Positions 8,474 through 16,530 of a stretch of DNA of 64,000 nucleotides are shown here, in pieces. The DNA lies in NCBI RefSeq assembly GCF_005280585.1, contig NZ_SZVO01000011.1, positions 124,391-188,390 of the forward strand, in the 5' to 3' direction. Position 1 is the stretch's first letter. Every line of letters begins with the position of its first letter. The translations under genes were made by a program, and so were the position numbers. The stretch is from Dyadobacter frigoris. GTDB taxonomy: Bacteria; Bacteroidota; Bacteroidia; Cytophagales; Spirosomataceae. Under the pieces are notes generated by a model. That model had not been told where the DNA came from and made no database searches. It saw only the letters and a list, made by a program, of their open reading frames with translations.

Positions 8474-8983
8474 GTTGAATACTTTGTCCAATTTAACTCC
8501 ACGTTGGAAAGCAACCTGATGAGGAGCTCTCATTTTCAAAAGAGCGTCAATTGTAGCTTTTATAACGTTATGCGGATTCGAAGAACCTTTTGACTTAGCA
8601 AGTACGTCTTTGATACCAGCACTTTCAAGAACGGCACGCATTGGCCCGCCCGCAAGAACTCCTGTACCAGGAGCTGCTGGCTTGATCAATACAAACCCAC
8701 CGCTGAATTTACCTTCCATCGCATGAGGAACAGTGTTTTTCAACATTGGAATTTGAATCAAATTCTTTTTAGCATCATCAATTCCTTTGGCAATAGCATC
8801 TGTTACTTCATTTGCTTTACCTAGTCCATGACCTACCACACCTTTTCCGTCACCCACAACCACGATGGCAGAGAAACTAAAACGACGACCGCCTTTTACT
8901 ACTTTTGCTACCCGATTGATCGCTACTACGCGTTCTTTCAGATCCGATTCGTTAACCTTTGAAGGTTTTGTATTTGTAGACAT
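8468..8983 (-). CDS. rpsE: 30S ribosomal protein S5
   Basis: Helps decoding accuracy on the small subunit. The 171-aa protein has the S5 double-stranded-RNA-binding fold at residues ~15-80 (RVAKVVKGGRRFSFSAI) followed by the C-terminal domain (GGPMRAVLESAGI, then NPHNVIKAT). It starts 15 bases after rplR. The stop codon lies within a 9-bp hairpin. Confidence 0.98.
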   Translation of the reverse strand: MSTNTKPSKVNESDLKERVVAINRVAKVVKGGRRFSFSAIVVVGDGKGVVGHGLGKANEVTDAIAKGIDDAKKNLIQIPMLKNTVPHAMEGKFSGGFVLIKPAAPGTGVLAGGPMRAVLESAGIKDVLAKSKGSSNPHNVIKATIDALLKMRAPHQVAFQRGVKLDKVFNG

Positions 8984-8998
8984 AGTCTTTGCTTATTC

Positions 8999-9352
8999 TT
9001 AGAATTTCAGGCCACCCTCGCGAGCTCCTTCGGCCAATGCTTTAACTTTACCATGGTACAAATATCCGTTACGGTCAAATACTACCGCAAGAATACCTGC
9101 TGCCTGCGCCTTTTCGGCAATCTTCTTTCCAACTGCAAGAGCTGCCTCTACGTTAGAACTTTCTTTTCTCTCACCAAGGTCAAGCGTCGAAGCACTTACC
9201 AGGGTTATTCCTTGAATATCATCAATGATTTGAGCATAGATGCTAGTGTTTGAACGGAAAACCGAAAGACGGGGACGTTCAGCACTACCTTTCACTTTCT
9301 TACGGATGTGATATTTAAGGCGTTGTCTTCTATCTACTTTTGAGGTAGCCAT
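8999..9352 (-). CDS. rplR: 50S ribosomal protein L18
   Basis: Binds 5S rRNA together with L5. The 117-aa protein shows the basic N-terminus (RRQRLKYHIRKKVKG) and the motifs RPRLSVFRSNTSIYAQIIDD and FDRNGYLYHGKVKALAEGAR that define L18. It sits between rplF and rpsE in standard order. Confidence 0.98.
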   Translation of the reverse strand: MATSKVDRRQRLKYHIRKKVKGSAERPRLSVFRSNTSIYAQIIDDIQGITLVSASTLDLGERKESSNVEAALAVGKKIAEKAQAAGILAVVFDRNGYLYHGKVKALAEGAREGGLKF

Positions 9353-9401
9353 TTTAAATCTTATCTAAACTTAGTTAACAAAATCATCCTGTGGCTACGC
9401 A

Positions 9402-9956
9402 CTATTTCTTAGCAGACTTACCAGCTTTGCGGCGAACGATTTCACCAACAAAACGAATACCCTTACCTTTATAAGGTTCTACTTTACGTAGAGACTTAAT
9501 TTTAGCAGCAACAGAACCTATCAATTCCTTGTCAATACCTTCCAAAATTACTTTTGGATTCTGACCTTTTTCGGAAGTGGTTGTAATTTTCAGTTCATCA
9601 GGAATAGACATAAAAATATTATGTGAATATCCCAATTGTAACTCTAAAACGTTACCAACGGCACTGGCTTTATAACCAACACCGATGATTTCCAATTCCT
9701 TTTTGTAACCCGTCTCAACACCAATAACCATGTTATTAATAAGTGAGCGGTACAATCCGTGCAAAGCCTTATGGCGCTTTTGTTCGCTAGGACGCTTAAC
9801 TTTCAGTTCGCCGCCTTCAATTTCAATTGAAATATCAGTATCAACAGACTGAGTAAGTGTTCCTTTTGGACCTTTTACCGAAACCAGGTTGTCGTCCGAT
9901 ACTGAGATCGAAACGCCGGCTGGTATAGCGATTAATTTATTTCCTATTCGTGACAT
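9402..9956 (-). CDS. rplF: 50S ribosomal protein L6
   Basis: Binds near the sarcin-ricin loop, where elongation factors dock. At 184 aa it has the two tandem L6 folds and the C-terminal signature PYKGKGIRFVGEIVRRKAGK. It begins MSRIGNKLIAIPAGV, as the family does. Neighbours are rpsH upstream (21 bases) and rplR downstream. Confidence 0.98.
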   Translation of the reverse strand: MSRIGNKLIAIPAGVSISVSDDNLVSVKGPKGTLTQSVDTDISIEIEGGELKVKRPSEQKRHKALHGLYRSLINNMVIGVETGYKKELEIIGVGYKASAVGNVLELQLGYSHNIFMSIPDELKITTTSEKGQNPKVILEGIDKELIGSVAAKIKSLRKVEPYKGKGIRFVGEIVRRKAGKSAKK

Positions 9957-9977
9957 TTCCTGAATAACTTTATAATA

Positions 9978-10376
9978 TTAGTACACGAAACATAACACCT
10001 CTCCACCTACATTCAGTGTTTTGGCTTCCTTATCTGTCATTACACCTTTCGATGTAGAGATAATTACAGTTCCAAGACCACCCAAAACGCGAGGTAGTGT
10101 AGATGTCCCGGAGTACTTGCGTAACCCTGGCTTACTAACTCTTTGCAATTTAACAATCGCATTTTGTTTCGTAACAGGATTGTATTTCAAGGCTATCTTG
10201 ATTACACCCTGAGGGCCGACTTCGTCAAATTTATAACTCTGGATATACCCTTTATCAAAAAGTACCTTCGTTATTTCTTTTTTTATGTTGGATGCAGGTA
10301 TCTCAACAACCCTGTGCTTCGCTTTGATGGCGTTTCTGAGTCTCGTCAGATAATCTGCTATGGGATCCGTTAACAT
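9978..10376 (-). CDS. rpsH: 30S ribosomal protein S8
   Basis: Primary binder of the 16S central domain and, in E. coli, repressor of the spc operon. The 132-aa protein starts MLTDPIADYLTRLRNAI and ends with the typical GVMTDKEAKTLNVGGEVLCFVY region. A promoter-like pair of elements lies in the 77-bp gap after rpsN, so rpsH and the genes behind it may also be transcribed from an internal start. Confidence 0.98.
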   Translation of the reverse strand: MLTDPIADYLTRLRNAIKAKHRVVEIPASNIKKEITKVLFDKGYIQSYKFDEVGPQGVIKIALKYNPVTKQNAIVKLQRVSKPGLRKYSGTSTLPRVLGGLGTVIISTSKGVMTDKEAKTLNVGGEVLCFVY

Positions 10377-10416
10377 TTTTTATGCCTAGTTTAAACACTT
10401 CCTTAAAACGGGAGTG

Positions 10417-10447
10417 CAAAGTTAAGTAATTGAAATCAGAATTGAAA
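10417..10447 (-). promoter_or_regulatory. Possible internal promoter ahead of rpsH
   Basis: On the minus strand TTTC (10444-10447), 19 nt, then TAACTTTG (10417-10424). The -7 part fits TAnnTTTG and the -33 part differs from TTTG by one base. It falls entirely in the rpsN-rpsH gap, one of the larger gaps in the spc cluster. Confidence 0.4.
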
Positions 10448-10453
10448 GTATTC

Positions 10454-10723
10454 CTACCAACTTGATTTTGTAACACCCGGAATTTTACCATCTGAGGCCA
10501 TTTCCCGGAACAGAACTCTTGAGATTCCGAATTTTCGCATGTATCCACGAGGTCTTCCTGTGATTTTGCAACGATTGTGCAGACGTACAGGCGATGAGTT
10601 ACGGGGTAATTTATCTAGGCCAACCCAATCCTCAGCAGCCTTTAATGTTTTACGCTTTTCAGCATAACGAGCTACTAAAGCTTGTCTTTTTCTTTCCCGT
10701 GCTTTTACTGATTCTTTTGCCAT
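10454..10723 (-). CDS. rpsN: 30S ribosomal protein S14, zinc-free type
   Basis: Small-subunit head protein. The 89-aa form is the long, cysteine-poor type (a single Cys in RLHNRCKITGRPRGYMRKF) rather than the ~61-aa zinc-ribbon type with two CxxC pairs. It ends in GKIPGVTKSSW, the family C-terminus. It lies 27 bases after rplE. Confidence 0.98.
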   Translation of the reverse strand: MAKESVKARERKRQALVARYAEKRKTLKAAEDWVGLDKLPRNSSPVRLHNRCKITGRPRGYMRKFGISRVLFREMASDGKIPGVTKSSW

Positions 10724-10750
10724 TGTCGGTAAATATCTTAATCTTAAGAA

Positions 10751-11311
10751 TTATCCTTGTTTGTTCGCATTAGTGAAAGGCATACCAAGTGCTTTCAACA
10801 ATTCGTAACTTTCTTCGTCAGAATTTGTTGAAGTAACAAATGTGATATCCATACCTGTAATCTTGTTTACCTTTTCGATAGAGATTTCAGGGAAGATGAT
10901 CTGTTCTTTCACACCAAAAGTATAATTTCCACGACCGTCAAATCCTTTGTCGCTGATTCCTTTGAAATCACGTACACGAGGCATCGCGATAGCTGTCAAA
11001 CGATCAAGGAATTCGTACATACGATCTCCGCGTAGTGTTACTTTTGCTCCAATCGGCATGTTTTCACGCAACTTAAAGTTGGAAACCGCCTTTTTAGAAA
11101 TGGTAGCAATTGCTTTCTGTCCTGTAATCAATCCAAGCTCTTCAACTCCTGTATCAACCAGTTTCTTGTCAGATACGGCTGCGCCAATACCTTTGTTGAT
11201 AACAATTTTAGTCAAGCGAGGTACTTGCATTACAGACTTGTACTCAAACTTTTCTTTCAGCTGCGAAACTACTTCGCTAACGTACTTTTCTTTTAATCTC
11301 GGCTGTGCCAT
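10751..11311 (-). CDS. rplE: 50S ribosomal protein L5
   Basis: 5S rRNA-binding protein of the central protuberance. The 186-aa product shows MQVPRLTKIVINKGIG, the GAKVTLRGDRMYEFLDRL stretch and FPEISIEKVNKITGMDIT, all family signatures. The rplX-rplE gap of 79 bases carries an 8-bp hairpin. Confidence 0.98.
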   Translation of the reverse strand: MAQPRLKEKYVSEVVSQLKEKFEYKSVMQVPRLTKIVINKGIGAAVSDKKLVDTGVEELGLITGQKAIATISKKAVSNFKLRENMPIGAKVTLRGDRMYEFLDRLTAIAMPRVRDFKGISDKGFDGRGNYTFGVKEQIIFPEISIEKVNKITGMDITFVTSTNSDEESYELLKALGMPFTNANKQG

Positions 11312-11384
11312 TTTTCTGATTTAATTATGTGGATTGCCGACCCACGCGCTTCGTATATAAAACTAACAACTGGCCCCAAAACCG

Positions 11385-11405
11385 GGAGACTTATAAAAAG
11401 TCTCC
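11385..11405 (-). other. Eight-bp hairpin at the rplX stop codon
   Basis: GGAGACTT (11385-11392) and AAGTCTCC (11398-11405) pair perfectly over a 5-nt loop and enclose the rplX stop codon. No U-run follows on the minus strand. Its position mirrors the hairpin over the rpsE stop. Confidence 0.4.
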
Positions 11406-11732
11406 TGATTTTTTAGAGAACCGCTGTAACTTTCCTTTTTCGTTTGCTTTACGTCCCGTACGAGTCGCTTCGCCAGTCTTAGGATCTATTACCATCAGGT
11501 TACTGATATGAATAGTACCTTCACGTTTTTCGATGTTTCCCTGTGGGTTCTGTGCATTTGGTTTTACGTGTTTCGTAATCAAATTAACACCTTCCACAGT
11601 TGCTCTTGATTTCTCAATAAGCACAGTTTTGATAACCCCTGTTTCACCTTTCGCATTTCCGGAAATTACTTTAACAGTATCTCCTTTGCGTATGTGCAAT
11701 TTAGCGGGTAGGTTTTTATTTTTGCTTTCCAT
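11391..11732 (-). CDS. rplX: 50S ribosomal protein L24
   Basis: An early assembly initiator protein of the large subunit. The 113-aa protein has the KOW motif near its start (HIRKGDTVKVISGNAKGETG) and a basic C-terminus. It is slightly longer than the E. coli protein. It lies between rplN and rplE as usual; the stop codon is inside a hairpin. Confidence 0.98.
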   Translation of the reverse strand: MESKNKNLPAKLHIRKGDTVKVISGNAKGETGVIKTVLIEKSRATVEGVNLITKHVKPNAQNPQGNIEKREGTIHISNLMVIDPKTGEATRTGRKANEKGKLQRFSKKSGDFL

Positions 11733-11781
11733 TTGAGGTATTCTCTTATCGGTTCTAAAGAAATACTTTTGTTTTTATTTC

Positions 11782-12150
11782 TTACAACACTTCCGGTGCC
11801 AGGGAAACAATCTTCATAAATTGTTTTTCACGCAATTCACGCGCTACTGGACCGAAGATACGTGATCCACGTGGTTCGTCGTTGTTGTTAAGTAAAACGG
11901 CTGCATTATCTTCAAAGCGAATGTATGTACCATCCTTGCGGCGTACTTCCTTTTTAGTCCGTACAACCACGGCTTTTGAAACCGTTCCTTTTTTCATGCT
12001 GCTCGATGAAAGAGCAGACTTTACTGTTACGACGATCTTATCGCCTACTGAAGCATAGCGTTTGCCAGTTCCGCCAAGTACACGTATTACGAGTACTTCC
12101 TTCGCTCCACTGTTGTCTGCTACCGACAGTCTTGATTCTTGCTGTACCAT
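11782..12150 (-). CDS. rplN: 50S ribosomal protein L14
   Basis: Lies at the subunit interface. The 122-aa protein begins MVQQESRLSVADNSGAKEV and ends MKIVSLAPEVL, both strongly conserved in L14. Three bases separate its start from the rpsQ stop, indicating tight coupling. Confidence 0.98.
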   Translation of the reverse strand: MVQQESRLSVADNSGAKEVLVIRVLGGTGKRYASVGDKIVVTVKSALSSSSMKKGTVSKAVVVRTKKEVRRKDGTYIRFEDNAAVLLNNNDEPRGSRIFGPVARELREKQFMKIVSLAPEVL

Positions 12151-12153
12151 TTG

Positions 12154-12417
12154 TTACTTAGCTTTTTCAAGGATTTCTATTAATCTCCAACGCTTATTCT
12201 TACTAAGCGGACGTGTTTCCATAACTTTGATCGTATCACCGATACCAACCTGGTTATTTTCGTCATGCACCATAAGTTTGGTAGTTTTAGTCATAAACTT
12301 ACCATATTTTTCGTGCTTAACTTTACGCTCAACAGTGATCACGCAGGATTTCTCCATTTTGTTGCTCACTACTTTACCGACTCTTTCTTTCCGTAAATTT
12401 CTTTCTGTTGCCTCCAT
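12154..12417 (-). CDS. rpsQ: 30S ribosomal protein S17
   Basis: Early-binding 16S rRNA protein with an OB fold. The 87-aa product contains KVVSNKMEKSCVITVERKV and the signature GIGDTIKVMETRPLSKNKRW. It is flanked by rpmC and rplN at short spacings. Confidence 0.98.
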   Translation of the reverse strand: MEATERNLRKERVGKVVSNKMEKSCVITVERKVKHEKYGKFMTKTTKLMVHDENNQVGIGDTIKVMETRPLSKNKRWRLIEILEKAK

Positions 12418-12433
12418 AATTTCTTAAACTGAT

Positions 12434-12628
12434 TTACTGTTGGTTAGTTTTAGCCGACAGTTCGGTCAATAGTTTTGCAATTTCCTTACGCGAGGCGCGA
12501 ATACGCAAAGGGTTTTCGATCGGTGAAATAGCGTGCGCGAATTTCAATCGAAGTAAGCGCTCTCTTTCTTGTGCGATCTGTTCTTTCAGCTGATCCTGCG
12601 ACAGGTCTTGTATTTCTTTACTAGTCAT
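12434..12628 (-). CDS. rpmC: 50S ribosomal protein L29
   Basis: A 64-aa, two-helix protein by the exit tunnel, where signal recognition particle and trigger factor dock. Its pattern (LSQDQLKEQIAQERERLLRL, then ENPLRIRASRKEIAKLLTEL) is typical of L29. It lies between rplP and rpsQ. Confidence 0.97.
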   Translation of the reverse strand: MTSKEIQDLSQDQLKEQIAQERERLLRLKFAHAISPIENPLRIRASRKEIAKLLTELSAKTNQQ

Positions 12629-12670
12629 TGCTTATAATAATTAGCGTTCTTAGATACGTTCGGGGTTGGT

Positions 12671-13096
12671 CTATTCTTGATAATCCCGACGTACCACGAA
12701 CTTTGTTTTAATTGGCAACTTTTGTGCAGCCAAACGCAATGCTTCGTTAGCAGTTTCCAGTGTAACACCGGTTGCTTCGAAGATGATTGTTCCCGGCTTG
12801 ATTGGTGCTACCCAATACTCAGGAGCTCCTTTACCTTTACCCATACGAACCTCTGCAGGTTTCTTTGTGATAGGCTTGTCAGGGAATACACGAATCCATA
12901 CCTGGCCTTCACGTTTCATAGCGCGTGTAACTGAAATACGCGCTGCTTCTATCTGACGTGCTGTTAGCCAGCCTGGCTCAAGCGACTTGATTGCGAAAGA
13001 TCCGAAAGCGATTTCTGCGCCACGAGTGGCAAGTCCCTTTTCTGAACCTTTGTTTTTTTGTTGCTTGCGAAATTTTGTTCTTTTCGGCTGTAACAT
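12671..13096 (-). CDS. rplP: 50S ribosomal protein L16
   Basis: Contacts the aminoacyl-tRNA site of the large subunit. The 141-aa protein begins MLQPKRTKFRKQQKNKG and contains RVFPDKPITKKPAEVRMGKG and PEYWVAPIKPG, the L16 signatures. A 47-base gap with a 7-bp hairpin separates it from rpsC. Confidence 0.98.
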   Translation of the reverse strand: MLQPKRTKFRKQQKNKGSEKGLATRGAEIAFGSFAIKSLEPGWLTARQIEAARISVTRAMKREGQVWIRVFPDKPITKKPAEVRMGKGKGAPEYWVAPIKPGTIIFEATGVTLETANEALRLAAQKLPIKTKFVVRRDYQE

Positions 13097-13114
13097 GATT
13101 CTAATCTATTTGAA

Positions 13115-13132
13115 CCGATTTCACAAAATCGG
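13115..13132 (-). other. Seven-bp hairpin between rpsC and rplP
   Basis: CCGATTT and AAATCGG pair over a 4-nt loop, filling much of the 47-base gap between the cistrons. There is no U-run. It is one of several short hairpins at cistron borders in this block. Confidence 0.35.
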
Positions 13133-13143
13133 AAAATGTCTGA

Positions 13144-13971
13144 TTACTTCTTCTTATTTCTACTTCTCTTACGACGATCCGCTTCGCTTCCTCCGCCACC
13201 GCCTTCACTACCACCGCCACGGTTACTATCGTTTCCGCCACGACCACCTCTTCTGTCCTTGTTACGGTCGTTTCCGCCGCCTGATCCTGTTCCTCTGTCG
13301 CTTCTGTCAGCAGCAGCTGTTGCAGCACTTGGAGTCAAATCACGCTTTCCGTACAATTCACCTTTGAAGATCCAAACTTTGATACCTATTTTACCATAGA
13401 TCGTTTGTGCTTCCGAGATTGCATAGTCAATATCCGCTCTCAATGTATGTAGAGGAATACGTCCTTCTTTATACTCTTCAGTACGAGCCATTTCAGCTCC
13501 ACCCAAACGTCCCGCAAGACGGATTTTGATACCTTGAGTTCCTACACGCATGGCAGAAGCGATTGATTGCTTCATTGCACGACGGTAAGAGATACGAGCT
13601 TGTAGTTGTTGTGCAATTGCTTCTCCAACTAATTTTGCATCAATCTCAGGACGTTTAATTTCGTAGATGTTAATCTGAACGTCTTTTCCTGTGATTTTTT
13701 TAAGCTCTTCTTTGATCTTGTCAACTTCACTACCACCTTTACCAATTACTATACCCGGACGAGCCGTGTGAATTGTAAGCGTGATGCGTTTCAGTGTACG
13801 CTCGATAACTACTTTAGAGATTGATCCTTTTGGGATACGTGCTTTTATGTAGTTACGAATTTTTTCGTCTTCAACAAGTTTGTCAGAAAAATCTTTTCCT
13901 CCATACCAGCTAGAGTCCCAGCCTCTAACAATTCCTAGTCTCAGACCTATAGGATTAACCTTTTGTCCCAT
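13144..13971 (-). CDS. rpsC: 30S ribosomal protein S3 with Gly/Arg-rich tail
   Basis: Forms part of the mRNA entry channel. Residues 1-205 are ordinary S3: N-terminal MGQKVNPIGLRLG, a KH RNA-binding domain with GIVIGKGGSEVDKI, and the C-terminal domain ending KVWIFKGELYG. Beyond this lies an extension of about 65 residues rich in Gly, Asn, Asp, Ser and Arg and ending RKRSRNKKK, likely disordered and basic. The total of 275 aa exceeds the E. coli protein by about 40. The extension probably interacts with RNA, but this is inference. Confidence 0.97.
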   Translation of the reverse strand: MGQKVNPIGLRLGIVRGWDSSWYGGKDFSDKLVEDEKIRNYIKARIPKGSISKVVIERTLKRITLTIHTARPGIVIGKGGSEVDKIKEELKKITGKDVQINIYEIKRPEIDAKLVGEAIAQQLQARISYRRAMKQSIASAMRVGTQGIKIRLAGRLGGAEMARTEEYKEGRIPLHTLRADIDYAISEAQTIYGKIGIKVWIFKGELYGKRDLTPSAATAAADRSDRGTGSGGGNDRNKDRRGGRGGNDSNRGGGSEGGGGGSEADRRKRSRNKKK

Positions 13972-13989
13972 TCGAAATAGATCGTTTAC

Positions 13990-14391
13990 TTATGATTCGG
14001 TGATTACTTTGTTTTCCACGCTTGCGGCAACATCCGTTGTGGCAACTTCCGCTTTGTCATCAACCACAAGTGTAATGTGGTTTGAACGCTTACGGATTCT
14101 GTGTGCTCTTCCTTGCGGTGCAGGGCGCAAACGCTTCAACATACGTCCACCGTCAATAAATACGGTTTTAACATAAAGATCAGCGTCTTCCAGCTTTGCA
14201 TCTTCATTCAATTGTTGCCAGTTGGCAACTGCAGAAAGTAAAACTTTGTGCAAAATTGGTGAAGAAGCTCTTGGTTGAAACTTTAACAGCGCCAACGCTT
14301 TGCTGACCTTTTGTCCGCGAATCATGTCGGCTACTAATCTCATCTTACGAGGAGAAGTAGGCACATTTCTTAATATAGCTCTTGCTTCCAT
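13990..14391 (-). CDS. rplV: 50S ribosomal protein L22
   Basis: Its long beta-hairpin lines the peptide exit tunnel and is a site of macrolide resistance changes. The 133-aa protein has the VPTSPRKMRLVADMIRGQKV region and the hairpin tip (RLRPAPQGRAHRIRKRSNHI) in unbroken form. A C-terminal tail of about 20 residues extends past the usual end. Confidence 0.98.
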   Translation of the reverse strand: MEARAILRNVPTSPRKMRLVADMIRGQKVSKALALLKFQPRASSPILHKVLLSAVANWQQLNEDAKLEDADLYVKTVFIDGGRMLKRLRPAPQGRAHRIRKRSNHITLVVDDKAEVATTDVAASVENKVITES

Positions 14392-14446
14392 GTTCTTTCA
14401 GATATAGGCTGGTTCCGATTGACGAAACCCAGCTATCGTCGACTAA

Positions 14447-14725
14447 TTATTTTCTACCTTTATCTTTTTTGGCGGTGTGACCACGGAAGTTACGCGTTGG
14501 CGAAAACTCTCCTAATTTGTGTCCTACCATGTTTTCAGTTACATAAACCGGTATGAACTTGTTACCGTTGTGAACTGCGAATGTATGTCCAATAAAATCC
14601 GGAGAGATCATTGAGCGTCTTGACCATGTCTTAATTACCGACTTACGAGCTGCGCTGTTCATCGTCTGAATCTTGATGTCCAGACGAAAGTCGATGTATG
14701 GTCCTTTTTTTAATGAGCGTGCCAT
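14447..14725 (-). CDS. rpsS: 30S ribosomal protein S19
   Basis: Head protein that binds S13 and contacts tRNA. The 92-aa product begins MARSLKKGPYIDFRL and contains TWSRRSMISPDFIGHTFAVH and GHKLGEFSPTRNFRGH, diagnostic of S19. It starts 9 bases after rplB ends. Confidence 0.98.
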   Translation of the reverse strand: MARSLKKGPYIDFRLDIKIQTMNSAARKSVIKTWSRRSMISPDFIGHTFAVHNGNKFIPVYVTENMVGHKLGEFSPTRNFRGHTAKKDKGRK

Positions 14726-14734
14726 ATTATTATA

Positions 14735-15559
14735 TTATTTTTTACGACGGCTGATAATCAATTTCTCAGAATGCTTATTGCGATCACGAGTCTTAAGTCC
14801 TTTTGAGAACTGTCCGTTTCTTGATCTAGGCTGGCCTCCTGATGAGCGGCCTTCACCACCACCCATTGGGTGATCGACTGGGTTCATAGCAACACCACGA
14901 ACTCTTGGGCGACGACCTAACCAACGTTTACGGCCTGCTTTACCGTAATTCACATTCATGTGACTTGAATTGGAAACTGTTCCAACCGTTGCGATACAAG
15001 TTGAAAGAATCATACGCATTTCGCCAGATGGCATTTTTATTACTGCGTACTTACCTTCACGCGCTACAAGCTGAGCATAAGCTCCTGCGCTTCTTGCAAA
15101 CTGACCACCTTTACCAGGCGTCAATTCAATATTGTGAACAATTGTACCGATTGGCATTGAACCTAGTGGAAGAGCATTTCCCATTTCTGGTGCTACTGAG
15201 CTTCCTGAAACAATTACTTGTCCCACTTTCAATCCGTTCGGTGCGATTACGTATCTTTTTTCGTCATCAGCATACTGTACCAGAGCGATACGTGCTGAGC
15301 GGTTTGGATCGTATTCAATTGTAAGAACTGTTGCTGGTGCATCAAAACGATTTCTTTTGAAATCGATAACACGGTATCTGCGTTTGTGACCACCACCTAT
15401 ATGTCGCATGGTACGATGTCCGGAGCTATTACGACCACCTGTTCTTTTAACAGGCTCTAATAGGCTCTTTTCAGGTTTTGACGCTGTGATCTCCTCAAAA
15501 GCAGGAGCCATGCGAAAACGTTGACCAGCACTTGTCGGTTTTAATTTTTTAACTGCCAT
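14735..15559 (-). CDS. rplB: 50S ribosomal protein L2
   Basis: A core protein near the peptidyl transferase centre, needed for subunit association. The 274-aa length is standard. The conserved C-terminal region RPRVRGVAMNPVDHPMGGGE is present, with the His in PVDHPMGG that is important for activity. Flanked by rplW and rpsS. Confidence 0.98.
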   Translation of the reverse strand: MAVKKLKPTSAGQRFRMAPAFEEITASKPEKSLLEPVKRTGGRNSSGHRTMRHIGGGHKRRYRVIDFKRNRFDAPATVLTIEYDPNRSARIALVQYADDEKRYVIAPNGLKVGQVIVSGSSVAPEMGNALPLGSMPIGTIVHNIELTPGKGGQFARSAGAYAQLVAREGKYAVIKMPSGEMRMILSTCIATVGTVSNSSHMNVNYGKAGRKRWLGRRPRVRGVAMNPVDHPMGGGEGRSSGGQPRSRNGQFSKGLKTRDRNKHSEKLIISRRKK

Positions 15560-15605
15560 TGCTATACTTAAACTCTTCTAAGATTTGAATAGATCAACCA
15601 AAATT

Positions 15606-15893
15606 CTAAGCTTCACCGTAAATGTCGATGATCTCACCTTCAGCTACTGTTACAATAGCTTTCTTAATGGTTGACGTTTTTCCACTTACAAACTTTCCTC
15701 CCGATGTGCGGGATTTGCTTTTTCCAATGCTGCGCATTGTATGAACGCTCTCTACGGTAACCCCAAACAGTTTCTCGATAGCCTTTTTGATTTCAACCTT
15801 GTTAGAAGTAAGTGTTACTTCAAAGGCATACTTTCCCTGACCACCCTGAGCCGTTACCTTTTCTGTTATAATCGGTCGTTTCAGTACACTCAT
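15606..15893 (-). CDS. rplW: 50S ribosomal protein L23
   Basis: Docking site for trigger factor and SRP at the tunnel exit. The ATG at 15891-15893 gives a 95-aa protein starting MSVLKRPIITEK. A GTG one codon earlier would overlap the rplD stop by one base; the ATG leaves a 2-base gap and fits the family better. The Bacteroidota-type sequence ends EGEIIDIYGEA. Confidence 0.96.
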   Translation of the reverse strand: MSVLKRPIITEKVTAQGGQGKYAFEVTLTSNKVEIKKAIEKLFGVTVESVHTMRSIGKSKSRTSGGKFVSGKTSTIKKAIVTVAEGEIIDIYGEA

Positions 15894-15895
15894 CA

Positions 15896-16525
15896 CTATT
15901 TGTTTAATAGGGTTTCCAAATTAGACAGAGCAGATTCACTTATTAAAAGGCGGTCTGCATTCATCAGATCATATGTATTTACCAAATCAACAGTAGTAAC
16001 TTTCGCTTTCGGAACGTTTCTGCTTGACAGGTACACATTGTTATCAACTTCTGAAAGAATCAACAATGTTTTTGTATTCACTAATGAAAGTGAATTAAGT
16101 ACAGTCAAATATGACTTAGTTTTTGGCGCATCAAAAGTAAATGCTTCCAATACAGAGATAGCGTCAACTTTCGCTTTCGCAGAAAGAGCAGAAATACGCG
16201 CTAACGTTTTCACTTTTCTGTTGATTTTGAAAGTGTAGTTACGAGGGCGAGGACCGAATATACGACCACCACCGATGAAAACTGGTGACTTAATGCTACC
16301 TGCACGGGCACCACCGGTACCTTTTTGGCGCTTAATTTTACGTGTTGAGTGATTGATCTCAGCACGTTCTTTTGACTTGTGTGTACCCTGGCGCTGATTG
16401 GCCAAGTACAGTTTCACGTCGAGATAGATCGCATGCTCGTTAGGTTCGATGCCGAAGATTTCTTCAGACATTGTTACCTTCTTGCCGGTATCTTCTCCTT
16501 TTATATTTAATACGGACAGTTCCAT
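15896..16525 (-). CDS. rplD: 50S ribosomal protein L4
   Basis: Its internal loop lines the exit tunnel; in E. coli it also represses the S10 operon. The 209-aa protein contains the tunnel loop (KIKRQKGTGGARAGSIKSPV, GGGRIFGPRPRNY) and a globular fold around it. It starts 5 bases after the rplC stop. Confidence 0.98.
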   Translation of the reverse strand: MELSVLNIKGEDTGKKVTMSEEIFGIEPNEHAIYLDVKLYLANQRQGTHKSKERAEINHSTRKIKRQKGTGGARAGSIKSPVFIGGGRIFGPRPRNYTFKINRKVKTLARISALSAKAKVDAISVLEAFTFDAPKTKSYLTVLNSLSLVNTKTLLILSEVDNNVYLSSRNVPKAKVTTVDLVNTYDLMNADRLLISESALSNLETLLNK

Positions 16526-16530
16526 TGGTA

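Noticed and set aside
10303..10548. An 81-codon minus-strand frame spanning rpsH and rpsN
   Set aside because: It is out of frame with both ribosomal genes and lies across their well-supported ends.
13101..13399. Open frames on both strands opposite or out of frame with the end of rpsC
   Set aside because: They come from the Gly/Arg-rich repeats of the S3 tail and have no recognisable protein features.
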